A stretch of DNA of 64,000 nucleotides. Source: Mycoplasma tauri (GTDB taxonomy: Bacteria; Bacillota_I; Bacilli_A; Mycoplasmatales; Metamycoplasmataceae). The stretch spans positions 248,001 through 312,000 of the forward strand of contig NZ_CP070479.1 of NCBI RefSeq assembly GCF_016925555.1. The letters are read 5' to 3'. Below the pieces are notes generated by a model. The model saw only the letters and a program-made list of their open reading frames with translations. It did no database searches and was not told where the DNA came from. Made by a program: the position numbers and the translations under genes. Within the stretch, counting starts at the first letter, position 1, and each line of letters opens with the position of its first letter. Positions 43,521 through 55,626 of this stretch are shown piece by piece.

Positions 43521-43535
43521 TATAATTTAATTATG
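43521..43535 (+). promoter_or_regulatory. -10 box directly before the membrane protein gene (leaderless)
   Basis: TATAAT at 43521-43526, six bases, then ATG at 43533; no ribosome binding site. Confidence 0.55.
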
Positions 43536-45431
43536 AAATTTAAAAATGGACAGTTAAATAAAAAACTAAATATTTCTAATATTGAGGTTAAACGATCAAA
43601 TGACATTGTTTCAGATGTTAAGCTTTATTTCCCTATAGAAATATTAAAATTCCTTGTTTTATCATTTATAACTGTCTTTTTTATTTTGCTTCAATATAAC
43701 AATCCAATTTCAAAAAATATAGGCAGTATTGATGTTCTAAGAATTGTTTATTTATATTCTTTTGGTTTGGCCTTTGGTGATTTAATGATTTTAATTTTGA
43801 TTGGTTGTTATTTAACTTTATCAATTAAATGGGCAAGCCCTTGATTTAAGAAACATTATTTTAAATGGTTTAAACCTTATCAAAAGGTTGATTATTGAAC
43901 TGTTAGAAGATCAATAATAATTTTTATATGACTTAATTTGTTGTCAATAGCTATCATTTATCATTCTATTTTAGTGTTCATTAGACTAGATATGTCTAGA
44001 ACTTTTATTTCTGTAAATCAAATTGGTGATATATACACTAAAGGTTGATTTTATTCATTTACAAATCATGGATCTATAACAAAAAATAATTTTTCAAATG
44101 AGTTGCCAAGCGCACAGTTAAATGTTGGCATTTATGCTGACTCATTGTTTAATTTGCCTTATTTATTGACTTTTTCACCATATTTATCATGAGTTATTGC
44201 ATTATCAATAATGGCTTTTGCATGAGCTAAATTGATAATGATTAATATTAAAAATTACATAAAAAATATGATTCCTTGAAAAGTTACATTGCCAATAATT
44301 GAAAAAAATGTTTATAAAACATCAACTCCATTTTATTTCACTGAACAAGTTGCTGTTTTATTTGATTTCTATCGTAAATCTGCAAATGTTCTACAAATCG
44401 ATATTTACAAAGTAAAATTTTCTTACCTCTTAAAACAGATTAATAATAATTTGACTATGCTATCAAGCCATAATGTTTTGACCAAATTTTTCAGAGTAAT
44501 TGAGCGTAAAAGAAGATGAAGAAGCGGGGGCGAGGGTTCAGATTCATTTCTTAATGCACTATTAAATAATCACAAAAAGTTTTCTTCTGATGCAGATTTA
44601 TTAATTGCACCCGTTGACCCACATACTTTGCTAAATGATAACAAGTCTAAAATTTCTTTTTATAAATCAAATGAATTAACAAGAGAGATAAATATTAAAG
44701 ATTTCGACACAAAAATTATCACTGCTGCTTATTCAAAAGATGAGTGGGATGCTAAAAAGTTTGACAAAATAGGTACGACAAATGAACAAATTATTTTATC
44801 AAATAGCATTTTTGAAAAAGATATTAAAGAGAATGCTCGACCTTATGAATCAGAAAAAGTTGCTAATATCTTAGATGTTTATGAAAATAATTTGCAAACA
44901 AATAATGAAGAATTAACTTCGCAAACAAATTTATCAGCATGCCAAGAGCTTGATAATTTAAACACTTACAATAATAATTCCAATAAATTAGAAATTTCTA
45001 ATATTGAAAAGGATGAGTTATCTACTGAAATTAACTTTAGTGTTGATACTGGTGATATTAAAATTATTTCTGAAAAACCAGAAAGTAATTTATTAACTAT
45101 AAATGATGATGCTAATGAAAAACTAATTAAAAATAATTTTGATGATCATTTATCTTTTGCTCTTTATACAGAAGAAATTCCTCTTGAATATCATCATGAA
45201 GATGATGAAGATAATCAAGCTAAATCAAATGATATTAATATAAATGAGAAAAAAGAAGACAAAAACTTTATTGAAAATCAAAAACAGACTAATTTTGTTT
45301 TCTTATATGACACTTCAGTAACAGAAATTAAAGATGAAAAAGCAAATCTTAAATCTAATGATTATTTAAATAACAATCAAAATGATGATCAGCTTGAATG
45401 AAATTCCCCTATTTTGAATGATAATAAGTAG
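43533..45431 (+). CDS. Membrane protein with long acidic cytoplasmic tail
   Basis: 632 residues with many TGA Trp codons. About four membrane helices lie in the first 250 residues (near 34-55, 70-95, 128-152, 205-235). A basic segment around VIERKRRWRSGGEGSDSF follows, then about 270 residues rich in Asp, Glu and Asn with no predicted fold (LEYHHEDDEDNQ, for example), ending WNSPILNDNK. I do not recognise the family. It starts an apparent operon with the thioredoxin-like gene and uvrC. The layout (membrane anchor plus acidic tail) would suit a scaffold for intracellular partners; that is inference. Confidence 0.78.
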
Positions 45432-45449
45432 AAACAACAAAGAGGTTTT

Positions 45450-45791
45450 ATGAAAAAACTAAAGTGAGCAGATGCATTATCAATGATAGAATCTCAAAGT
45501 AATTCTTCGAAAGTTTATTTCATTTTCTTTTCAATTCAGGATGATTTGAACTGTAAATTAATGAAATCAATGATAACTGACATTGAAGCATCCTACAATA
45601 GTATTAAAGATGTTTCATTTTATGAAATAGATGCAAAAGAATCAGATGTGTATTTAGTACCTAATACACGATATGAATTACTAGAAGTGCCAACTTTTTG
45701 TGTTATAAAAAATAATGAATTATTAAATGTAGGACATAATTTTTATCCTAAAGAAGTCTTAATAAATTGATTAAATGAGGCCCTTAATTAA
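45450..45791 (+). CDS. Thioredoxin-like protein with a single cysteine at the active site
   Basis: 113 residues. Strand-helix order and the cis-Pro loop EVPTFCVIKNNELL fit the thioredoxin fold (FYEIDAKES before it). The place of the usual CGPC motif reads DLNC: only the second Cys (Cys35) remains, so classical disulfide reduction is unlikely. It lies 18 bases after the membrane protein and 2 bases before uvrC, so it belongs to the same transcript. It may act in binding or in mono-thiol chemistry. TGA Trp at both ends (LKWADAL, INWLNEA). Confidence 0.75.
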
Positions 45792-45793
45792 AA

Positions 45794-47509
45794 ATGCAAC
45801 ATTATGAAATAATTGAAAAAATTAAGAATGTTTCAACAAGTCCTGGTATTTATTTATGAAAAGATAACAATAATCAAATTTTATATGTTGGCAAAGCTAA
45901 AAATCTAAGAAAAAGGATGCTCCAATATTTTGAAGGAGCTACAAATTCATACAAAACACATAAATTAGTTTCTCTTGTGTCAGATTTTGAAGTTTATTTA
46001 TGCAAAACAAATAAAGAAGCTTTGATTTTAGAAAAGAAATTTATTGATAAATATAATCCTGAATTTAATATTTTATTACTTGATGATAAAAAATATCCTT
46101 ATTTAAAACTTCAATTATTAAAAAATAATATTTCAATATCTTTATCAAGAAAGGTATCAAAAAATAATGACCCTAATACTTTTTATTATGGTCCTTTTCC
46201 TACTGGCTATGGTGCTAGGCCAATATTAAAATTATTAGAACATGAAATTCTTTTTGATAAAGGACTTAAAATAAATTCTAATGATCATGATTTCTGAAAA
46301 AAACAATTTACAAAAGCTTCTGAAATTTTAAGTTTAAAAAATCATTCTTATCTTCAAGATTTAGAAAAACGGATGCATGAAGCAGCTAAAGCATATCAAT
46401 TTGAACTTGCTGCATTTTTAAGAGATGGACTTTTTTATTTAAAAAAACTCAAAGAGTCTCAAATTATCGAACTTAGTCAATATAAAAACATTGATGTTTT
46501 TGCATATAAAGTTAAAAACAATTTAATTTTCGCAACTATTCTTTTTTATCGTTTTGGTTCACTAATTAATAAGACGAATTTAGAAATCCCTATATCAATT
46601 AGTGAAAGTGAAAGTATTAACTTCTTTTTTGAACAATTTTATAAAGACAAAATTTTGCCTGACAGCTTTATAGTTCCAGAAAAAATTCTTGAACTTAATT
46701 TAAATTTACCGAATGAATATAAATTTATTGTGCCTAAAATAGGCATTAATAAGAAAATACTAGACTTATGTTTTATTAACCTTGAAGATTATTATGACAA
46801 GGAGCATTTTCAATATGAAAATAAAATAGAAAAATCAAGAAAAATATTAGAAACATTTAATCAATATTTAAATCTTGATTCACTAAAAAATATTGTGATA
46901 TTTGATAATTCAAATATAAACAATACAAATCCAGTTGGTGTTGCTATTGTTTATACAAACGGTATAAAGAATAAAAGTTTATATCGTAAATTTAATCTTA
47001 TTAATGAAAATTTACGCCATTCAGATGTTGAATATATGAGGCAATCAGTTTTAAAATTTTTCAATAGTTTAAAAAACGATAAGCAATATGATTTAATTAT
47101 TGCTGATGGTGGAATTGCGCAAGTTAATGAAGTTAAAAAAACTTTAAATTCATTAAATCTTAAAATACCTGTTATTGGGCTTGTCAAGGACGATAATCAT
47201 AAAACTAAGTCATTAATTGATTTGCAACTTAATGAAATTAGCATTTCTGATCAAAATCTTTATAATTTTTTATCAGAAATTCAAATAGAAGTTGACAGAT
47301 TTGCCAAAGTTAATTTCAGAAAAAGAAAAAAAATAAATTCTCTTGAAGGCAAGCTTACAAGCATACCTGGTTTAGGTATAAAGATGGAAAATAAATTACT
47401 AAAAACATTCGGAAATTATTCAAAAATTTATAATGCTTCATTAGAAGAGCTCGAAAAAGTCATACCTAAAAAAATAGCTTTTAAAATATACAAAAAAGAA
47501 TTTGAATAA
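45794..47509 (+). CDS. uvrC: Excinuclease ABC subunit C
   Basis: 571 residues. N-terminal GIY-YIG nuclease domain (PGIYLWKD, ILYVGKAKNLRKRM), UvrB-interacting UVR segment (HEAAKAYQFELAAFLRD), RNase H-like C-terminal nuclease (IVIFDNSNINNTNPVGVAI; LIIADGGIAQVNEVKK, with the Asp residues of the active site), and a terminal helix-hairpin-helix (SIPGLGIKMENKLLKTFG). UvrC makes both cuts in nucleotide excision repair. Starts 3 bases after the thioredoxin-like gene with no strong ribosome binding site, probably by coupling. Confidence 0.94.
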
Positions 47510-47527
47510 AAAACAAAGTTTTTTGAG
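47508..47527 (+). terminator. Short terminator after uvrC
   Basis: AAAAAAC AAA GTTTTTT, a 7-bp stem that starts in the uvrC stop. Confidence 0.55.
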
Positions 47528-47796
47528 TTTTTCTTATATATAAAATAAGTATATAATTTTATATTATTTTTTAAATTTACATTCAAAAAAATAGATTAGA
47601 TATTTATATATGGAAATGTATATGGATATTTTCTATTTTTTGGAAATGGTAAGTATTTTTAATTATAAATTTAAATATAACAATTAAATACATGCACACA
47701 ATTATTCAATTTCAATTTTTTTATATTTTAGTGAAATATACTCATGTATTTTCAGTTGTTATTAATTCAAATTTTTTAAATAGGAAGTATTATAAC
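47528..47796. other. Upstream region of the P68 operon
   Basis: No gene is called. TATAAT at 47552-47557 is a possible -10 box far upstream; the region between is A/T-rich. An in-frame ATG at 47692 would extend the lipoprotein, but the lipobox then lies too deep; the ribosome binding site TAGGAAG at 47781-47787 fits ATG 47797. Confidence 0.4.
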
Positions 47797-49974
47797 ATGA
47801 GTAAGAAAATTATATTAAACTTAGGAGCCGTGGGCACAATTATTTCGTCTGCTTCTCTTTTTGCTATTTCTTGTGGAAGTAATAAATCAGGAGATAAAAT
47901 ACAAAATGAAGATTTTTACAATCCAAGCGATAATGAAGATTATAAGCGTGAAAAAATAGTTATTGGCGCAGGCTTTTCACAAGGAAAAGCTCAATGAAAT
48001 GCTGTTGAAAAAATTGTTAATGTTTATAATGAAACACAAAAAAATAGAAAAGGTTTCAAGCCTGTAACATTATTAAGATATGGTAATGATTATGGTTCAA
48101 ACACAACCACTCTTATTGCAAACTTAAAAGCTAATAAAAAGAAGGATATTCCAAATTTAATTTTCAACTACGCCCCAACTGCATCAGCTATTGCTGATAA
48201 AGAAATTTCTAACACTTTTGGTGGGAAAAATATGTTGTTAAATTTTGAATCTCAAGATAATGAATTAAGCACAAATATTAATATTTTTCACCCTAATTTC
48301 CAAACTCAAAATAAAAACACAGAAAATGTTAATCCTGATGGAACATACATTATTCCAGCTTTAAAATCTACTGTTGCTATGGGTATAAACGCACCAGTTT
48401 TAGGTTATTTAATTTCTGAAATGAGTAGTGATTCTTTAGGTGATAGAAAAATGAAAGTTGATGAAAAATTTAAAAACAGTGAACTTTATAAAAACATTAT
48501 AAGTAATAGTCAAAGCGATAAAGATAGTGTTAAAAAACTATGAGGTTCTGTTGATTCTAATGCTAATTTCTCATCAATTACATTAAGTGAAGATACATTT
48601 GCTTCTATGGAGGAATTGCTTAAGTTTGGTGATGCTGCTAAACAAGGATTCACTACAGCAAAAACTAATAATAACATTAAATTCTTGGGTGTTGATGACC
48701 CTGCATCATTCCCACAAATTTATGCATTTGCTGGTGTTAACGGAAGACTAAGTAACTTTTTCGTTTCATCAATTAAAGAAAATGGCAAAGTAAAGATCAG
48801 TTATAATAATTTCACTAACCCAGATAACCCAGCCATTAAAACATTGGGTAATATCTATTCAAAACTTAAAGAAAGTTTTGAAAAAGGCAGTGTTGCGCTT
48901 TTTGGTGGTGGAGAATATACATCATCTCACTCTATAACACATAAAATAGCTATTGGTATAGGTTCAACAGCGGGATATAGTTATAATTTTACAGGTAGCG
49001 ACAAGAAAATAACAACTTTTGAACTTCAAGGATTAGGAATTCAAGAACAACTTAATAATAAGACTTATCAAAATGCTGGAAAAGGCAGTTATGAATATAA
49101 AGATAATACTAGTAAAAAACAAACAAAAGAAGTGCTTAAGTTTGGTGGATATGGTAATAATATACTATTTTCAACTGACACACCAAGTGGTTATGATATA
49201 AAATCATCTGATGCTGAAACTGATAAAAAAATTACTGAGTTATTAAAGAAAATCGCTAAATTTGATAAAAGCATGACTAATGGCATTTTAGTTTTTCTTG
49301 ATGAAAAAGATGAAAATAATAAAAAAATGTTAAGTCCTGTCATTGAAAAAATAGGTAATGTTGAGAAAGTAGAAAAAGATGGCACTGTTACCAAATCTAC
49401 TATTTATTATGTAGATGGAAAAGATAGTAAATTAACTAAAACTGAGATCACTAACACTGGAACACTTCAAGAAAATGAATTTATTTCATTAGAAGCTCCT
49501 GGGAAATGACAAAAAGAAAATACAAAAAATATTGTTTATGGCCAAGGACCTTCTCTTATTGGTGTTAGAACAAACAAAGAGAATGATGATGCTACTAGAG
49601 CCTTTGTTAAATGATTAACTTCTGATGAACAAGTTGATTTTGATGGTGAAAAAATGAAACCATGACAATATTTAGGCCAAAAAGCTTCATATATTTTCCC
49701 TGTACAAGGTTTTGAAAATATTAATTTATCTCGTGAAAAGAACGGTTACATAAAAGTTGCTCATAAAGGATTTTCTGAAGCTGTTAGAAAAGGTTCTAAT
49801 TATGTAATTTATGATGAATTAGCTGGCAAAAATTCTGATGCATTTAGAAAAGAACTAGGTCAAGCATTTAAAACTGTTTATACAAAAATTAAAAATAATG
49901 ATTCTGATAAACCTGGAAGCTTTAATGATGAAATAATTACTAAAGTTTCTTCAAAAATTCGTCAATTTAAATAA
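47797..49974 (+). CDS. P68-family surface lipoprotein, ABC substrate-binding
   Basis: 725 residues. Signal peptide with lipobox LFAISC (Cys about 27). The mature part begins after KIVIGAGFSQGKAQWNAVEK, resembles solute-binding proteins of carbohydrate-type ABC transporters and matches my memory of the mycoplasma P68 family. Conserved places include NLIFNYAPTASAIAD, AMGINAPVLGYLISEM and TRAFVKWLTSDEQV near the C-terminus. It heads an operon with a lipoprotein nuclease, an ABC ATPase and two permeases, so it likely captures the imported product. Well expressed surface lipoproteins of this type are antigens (known for the family). Confidence 0.8.
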
Positions 49975-49982
49975 TTTAGTTG

Positions 49983-50013
49983 ATAAATAAACGAGGGTTC
50001 CTCGTTTATTTAT
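49983..50013 (+). promoter_or_regulatory. Intercistronic hairpin between lipoprotein and nuclease genes
   Basis: ATAAATAAACGAGG GTT CCTCGTTTATTTAT is a perfect 14-bp stem with a 3-base loop and no T run after it. It begins 8 bases after the lipoprotein stop and ends 20 bases before the nuclease start, so it probably protects the upstream mRNA or reduces read-through, like the malE-malF hairpins. Confidence 0.65.
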
Positions 50014-50033
50014 GTAAGAAAGAGAACAAAAAA

Positions 50034-51242
50034 ATGAAAAAAATAATTGGTTCTTTATGTGCATCTTTTACACCATTAGGCGCTTTAATTGCTATTTCAT
50101 GTGGTAATTCGACAAGTTCTATTTCTAAGGAAGATTTCTCAAAATATGAAGTTAGTGATGATTTTGTAAATGTTTCGAATGCTCATCGTCAGAAAATTAT
50201 TGAAAAAATTAATGCTAATAATTTTAATTACAAAAATGCTATTCCAGAATTATCAAAAGATAACAAAAGATTATTTTCTATAGGAATGGATTCAGATGGC
50301 TATTTTCTATACTTTGAGAAAAAAAATGTTGATGATGTTCCTAAAGGTTTTGCTCCTGAAGAACAAAAAGATGTTACAATTAAACGCCCTATAACTTATA
50401 GTTTTATTGTTGTTAAAGCGGATCAGGTTTCTAAGAAATTTAATAAAGTTTCCGGTACTCAAGTTACACATAATGATAGTATTAATTTTACCCTTCATGC
50501 AACAAATTCTATTTATACTTCATTTGAAAAAATAAAACCATATGCTTTTGAATTTAAAAACATCGATTGAGAACCATTAAAAGGTATTGTTTTTGATGGC
50601 GAAATTGTTAATCATAGCGATGGTGACACATTTACTGTAAGAGTTGAAAAAATTGATCAATCTAATACTAATTATAAGGTTGGCCAAGAAGTTAAAATTA
50701 GAATAAATGGTATTGATACACCAGAAAAACAAGTAGGCGGCAGAACAGCAGATGATTTTGAAAGATCTTATGCTGAATTAAGTTCACGTTTTGGCAGAGA
50801 AACTTTTAAAACAGGACAAAAGGTTAGAGTTTTTTACACTGGAATAGATGCATTTGGAAGAACTGTTGGTGATATATTTTTTGGTGATAAATTCCAATAT
50901 TTATATTCTTTAGAAATAACTAGAGCAGGATTAACGTTACCAGCATATGATGGAACTCTTATATCATTAGTTGATAATATTCCTAATAAAAAAAATATTG
51001 AACACTACTTTTCATGACAAGCTGCGCTTGCTATGAAACAAGCTATTGAAATGAAAAACGGTTTTTATAAAACATTTGAAACTCCTTTTGAAGTTGAAAG
51101 AATATACCGTATGAAATCAAACACCAAATGACGTATCTTTTTTAAAGATTCAGATGAAAACATATTTACGATAAATGATTCAGAATATGCAAAAAGTAAA
51201 GACTTTAAAATAGAAGAGATGTCATATAATAATATTAATTAA
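50034..51242 (+). CDS. Lipoprotein with staphylococcal-nuclease (thermonuclease) domain
   Basis: 402 residues. Signal peptide and lipobox LIAISC; an N-terminal region of about 160 residues without known motif; then the SNase domain (about 190-345): HSDGDTFTVRV, VRIRINGIDTPEKQ-type segment (VKIRINGIDTPE), the catalytic YTGIDAFGRTVGDIF with the conserved Asp/Arg, and ITRAGLTLP. Ca2+-dependent phosphodiesterases of this type cut RNA and DNA. Comparable membrane nucleases lie in ABC transporter operons of M. hyopneumoniae (Mhp379) and M. hominis. ATG 50034 is preferred over the upstream 49980, which lies in the hairpin. Confidence 0.85.
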
Positions 51243-51250
51243 GGAAAAAT

Positions 51251-53353
51251 ATGATTTGAATAAGAAAAATTATTGATAAACTTAAAAAATCATCTGCTAA
51301 AATGAAACCCAACTATAAATCTGAATATGATAGGTTGGTTAAAAAAATTGAAACAGATGATATTGATGCTGAATCAATTCCAGCAATAGAACTTAAGAAT
51401 GTAATTATTGACTTTGGTGAAACATTAGCTGTTGATGATGTTAGTTTCAAAATACCAAATGGAAAATTAGTTACACTTTTAGGTCCTTCTGGTAGTGGTA
51501 AAACAACTACCCTTAATGCTATTAGTGGACTTTTAACAGTTACTAGTGGTAATGTATATTTTAATGGCAAGGATGTTACAAACCTATCTCCACAAAATAG
51601 AAAATTAGGTTTTGTTTTCCAAAACTATGCACTTTATCCACACATGAGTGTTTTTGACAATATTGCATTTCCACTTAAGAATGATTCTGTATGACAAAAT
51701 AAGATATTAGATAGAAAAAATAGAGCTATTTTAAAAATTAAAAACATTTATTTAGGAACATTAAATGCTGAGCAATCTGAAATTAATGAAATAAATAGAC
51801 TTTGAAATATCTATGAAAATATTTCAAAGGAAACTGACTATGAATTAGCTGAATTCATGGTTAGAATTAATAAAAACATTGAAAAAGCTAGAACTGATTA
51901 CAAATTAGCTAAGATTCACTTAAATGGTGAGTTATCTACTATTTCAAAAACAATTTTAAAAGCTCATGAAAGTCTTAAAAAATCTTCACAGACAAAGGTT
52001 AATCTTATCAAAAATTACTTTAATCTTATGCGTGCTAATAAAGAAATTAAGCATGAAAGTGAATACCCAAAATGTGAATTTTTAGATCAAATTGATATGT
52101 CTCTTTTACATAAAAAAAATGTAAAAGGTATTAATGAAGCTCAAGCAGAATTTAACAAAATAGAAAATAAGATTTTAGAATTTTCAAAAATTGACACAAA
52201 ACAATTTTCTGAAAAAACTCAACTTAAACTTGTTAAATTAGAATCTAAATTAATTAAAACAAGCTTGTACTACAAATATTGTCTAAATACATATAAAGCA
52301 ATTGAAAAAAATGAAAAAATAATTAAAGATACAAAACAAGCTTTAACTATAGCTAAAAAAGAAGATAGAAGAATCAAAGCTGAAAACAAAAAGACTAAAA
52401 AACAACTTATTTGAAATAATAAAAATATGCGTTATTTAGCTTACAAAGCTTTTAGTGATTTTAGTAACAAAATTTACGAAAAATACAATATTAAAAACGT
52501 TATGGCTGAAGATCGTCAAAAGAAAAATGCTCCTTTAACTGAAGAACAAAGAAAGCAAATTATTGAACATTCTAAAGATATTATTTCAATTAAAAAAGCT
52601 ATCTTTAATGAAGTTATGGAAGTAGCTAAAAGAGTTGAAATTCTTCCTATATTACAGAAAAAACCTACAAGATTATCTGGTGGTCAACAACAACGTGTTG
52701 CTATTGCTCGTGCTATTGTTAAAAAACCTGACATTCTTTTAATGGACGAACCATTGTCAAACTTGGATGCTAAATTACGTATTTCAACAAGACAATGAAT
52801 TAGAGATATTCAAAGAAATCTTGGTATTACAACTGTTTTTGTTACTCACGACCAAGAAGAAGCTATGTCAATTAGTGACATTGTTGTCTGCATGTCAACA
52901 GCTAAAGTACAACAAATGGGCTCACCATTAGAGTTGTATAATAAACCAAGAAATAAATTTGTTGCTCGTTTCTTAGGTATGCCTGAAATGGCACTTTTCC
53001 CTGGAGAGTACAATAACAATAAATTAACTGTTTTAAATCAAGAAATAAAAAATGTTTATTTCAAAAATGCTGAAAAAATGACATGTAATGTCGGTGTTAG
53101 AGCTGAAGACTTTATCATTAAATCAAGCAATGAAAGAAGTCAATTTTCAGGTGTTATAAAAACAGTTGAAAACTTTGGTAAAGAAAGTAAATTGATTGTG
53201 AATATTGAAAACGTTGGTGAATGTAACTTCCTTGTTGACAATTCATATGCATATGAAATTGGAGACAAAGTTTACTTCGATATGCCTGTTGAAAAGCTTC
53301 ATATTTTTGATAGCATAACTGACGAAAGAGTTGAGTATGAAATTAAAAAATAA
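51251..53353 (+). CDS. ABC transporter ATPase with a long inserted helical domain
   Basis: 700 residues, twice the usual 360. Walker [11 protein letters not shown] (78-87), Q-loop [12 protein letters not shown] (about 128), then an insertion of about 300 residues (about 148-455), Lys/Glu-rich with strong coiled-coil character, before the signature LSGGQQQR (about 475), Walker [13 protein letters not shown] and H-loop [10 protein letters not shown]. The C-terminus holds the OB-type regulatory domain of MsmK/UgpC-like sugar importers. A similar enlarged ATPase is known in other mycoplasmas (UgpC homologue MPN134 is also oversized). The stop overlaps the next gene by 17 bases. Confidence 0.9.
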
Positions 53354-54404
53354 ACATTGAGCTAAAATATCTCATAAGTCACCATTTTTAGCTAAAATGG
53401 CAATGGAAAAACAAGCAGAAAACAAGACTGAATCAGTTTCTGAATCAGTTGTTCTTAAAAGAACACCATCTTGAAAACCATTGTCTATGCTATTGCCGAC
53501 TTTTATAATTATTTTAGTTTTTACAATCATTCCTTTATTTATCAATATAAAACATGCTTTTTATAAAACTGATGATAATTTGCAAATGCATTTTACATTA
53601 GAGCATTATAGAAGTCTTATACAAGATCCATTCTTTGCTGTTGGGGTTAGAAACTCATTGATATATGCATTGATTGTTTTACCATTTGTTATGGCAATAT
53701 CACTACTTATATCATCATGTATTGCTTCAGTTTATAACAAATCAGCTAGAGGAATATGACAAACAGTTTTCTTCTTGCCATATATAACAAATATTGTTGC
53801 AATTTCACTTTCATTTATACAGTTTTTTGCTCCAAATGGTTTATATAATAATATTGTTGGATCTAACACAGCATGACTAGAAAAAGGTGGAACATATAAT
53901 TTTGAAGCATTATTCCCTATGCTAGTTAATGGTGTTTGATCTGGACTTGCATTTAATATTTTAATTTTTACAACTGCTATGTTGTCAGTTGACAAAAACC
54001 TCTATAAATCAGCGTCAATTGACGGAATTGGTGGTATTAAACAATTCTTCACAATTACATTACCATCTATTAAATCAACAACAACATTCTTAATTACAAT
54101 GGGAATTATTAATGGTATTAAAGTATTCCCATTAGCATTGTTTAAAAACGATACAACATTAGCTACTGCTAATGGTGCATCTACTTTAATGCTATATGTT
54201 TACCATATGACTAATACTGGAAATGATGCACTTGCTTCTGCATCATCAGTTGTGTTATTCATTATAGGATTAGTTTATTCACTTCTTATTCGTAGAGGTT
54301 TTAATGCAGTTATTTTAGCGTCAATTAATTTAGGAGAGTCAAATGTTTGAAACAAAATTAAAAATTCGCCGGTGATGATCGAATATCAAACTAAGAAAGA
54401 ATAG
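53337..54404 (+). CDS. ABC transporter permease 1
   Basis: 355 residues from ATG 53337, inside the ATPase end. The N-terminal 45 residues are a hydrophilic extension, then six membrane helices typical of MalF/UgpA type permeases. The coupling (EAA) loop appears as LYKSASIDGIGGIKQFFTITLPSI. TGA is used for many Trp. It overlaps permease 2 by 62 bases, so the two are translated together. Substrate likely a nucleotide or oligonucleotide derivative by context (inference); a carbohydrate is the family default. Confidence 0.88.
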
Positions 54405-55329
54405 AGAAACTACAGCACATCAGGTTCGTGATAAGTCTTTATTTTCTCTTGTTACATGAACATTCTTAAAAGTTGCTGTATTGACGCTATTTGCTGCTAT
54501 TATTCTTTTTCCGTTCTTTTATATGATAACAATATCATTCATGCCAAAGCATCAAGCAGATTTGCTTAATTCTGAATTTTCTTTCTGACCTAGATATTGA
54601 GATAAATCAAACTATAGTGATGCTATAAATAGTGGAAATGGTCAAGGAAGTGGATATTGATTTGCTTTTGGACTTACATTAGCAAATGTTGTATTCTCTA
54701 TTGCTGCAAAAATATTTGTAACAATGTTATGTGGTTATGCATTTTCACTTAAAAAATGAAGAGGTAAAGAGTTTGTCTGAGGTCTATTCATGTCATTACT
54801 TGTTTTACCTGAAGTTGCATTACTATTTGGACAATTTAAAGTAGTTGCAACTATTGATAATAAGACTGAAATCTTAAATAGTTTTATTGGTGCAATTTCT
54901 ATGATAGCTCTTCCATTTGTTGCTTCAATTTTCAACGCTTTAATGTTTAGAAATGCTTTTGAAGCAATTCCAGGAAGAATTAAAGAAGTTGCTATGGTTG
55001 ATGGTTGTGTTGGTGGTAAGTATTTGTTTAAAATAGCTATACCAATGGTTCAACCTACTACATTAACAATTATTATTCTTACAACTCTTGCATCTTGAAA
55101 CTCATACTTATGACCATCATTATTATTTGCTTCTAAGAGATATGAAATTATGTCAGTTTGATTGTTCAATGTTGGTCGTGTTGAACTTGATGGTACAACT
55201 AAAGTTCTTCAAAGTGTTAAAATGGCTGGTGCTGTGCTTGTTATTCTTCCTATGTTTATCTTCTACTTCTTATTTAGAAGAAGAATTATGAATGCAATTT
55301 CAAGACAAGGTAGTGCAATTAAAGGTTAG
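54343..55329 (+). CDS. ABC transporter permease 2
   Basis: 328 residues from ATG 54343 with TTAGGAGAGT as ribosome binding site within permease 1. Six membrane helices, MalG/UgpE type; the EAA loop is EAIPGRIKEVAMVDGCVGGKYLFKIAIP, and the last third has the usual WNSYLWPSLLF segment. The N-terminus is very basic (KLKIRRWWSNIKLRKNRE). Together with permease 1 it forms the channel of the importer. Confidence 0.9.
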
Positions 55330-55340
55330 GGGAGCGTAAG

Positions 55341-55619
55341 ATGAAAAAAGTAAACATAAGATCAAAAACAATTTGTTGAGCTTTTTTAGGTATCATAGCA
55401 ATAGGCATATTAATTTACTCTTCAATTGTGGTTCATAATTCATTGAAAATTTTAGAACTTGCAAAATGAAGTGACCTTAATCCACTATATTTAGATAATG
55501 CTAATTATCAAATGTCGTATGCTATTGCTGGAATTACGATTTCTATAATCGTTGTATTTATAAGTTCATTTGTAACTTATGCAGGAATAAAAAGCTGAAA
55601 TTATAAAGCAGTTTTATAG
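55341..55619 (+). CDS. Small membrane protein with two helices
   Basis: 92 residues. Two hydrophobic helices (about 13-34 and 65-86) are joined by a polar loop of about 30 residues (KWSDLNPLYLDNANYQ). TAGGGGAGCG before the ATG is a good ribosome binding site. It is 11 bases after permease 2 and 7 before the big lipoprotein, so it belongs to the transporter operon. Family unknown; a small accessory or assembly subunit is the simplest guess. Confidence 0.75.
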
Positions 55620-55626
55620 GAGATTT

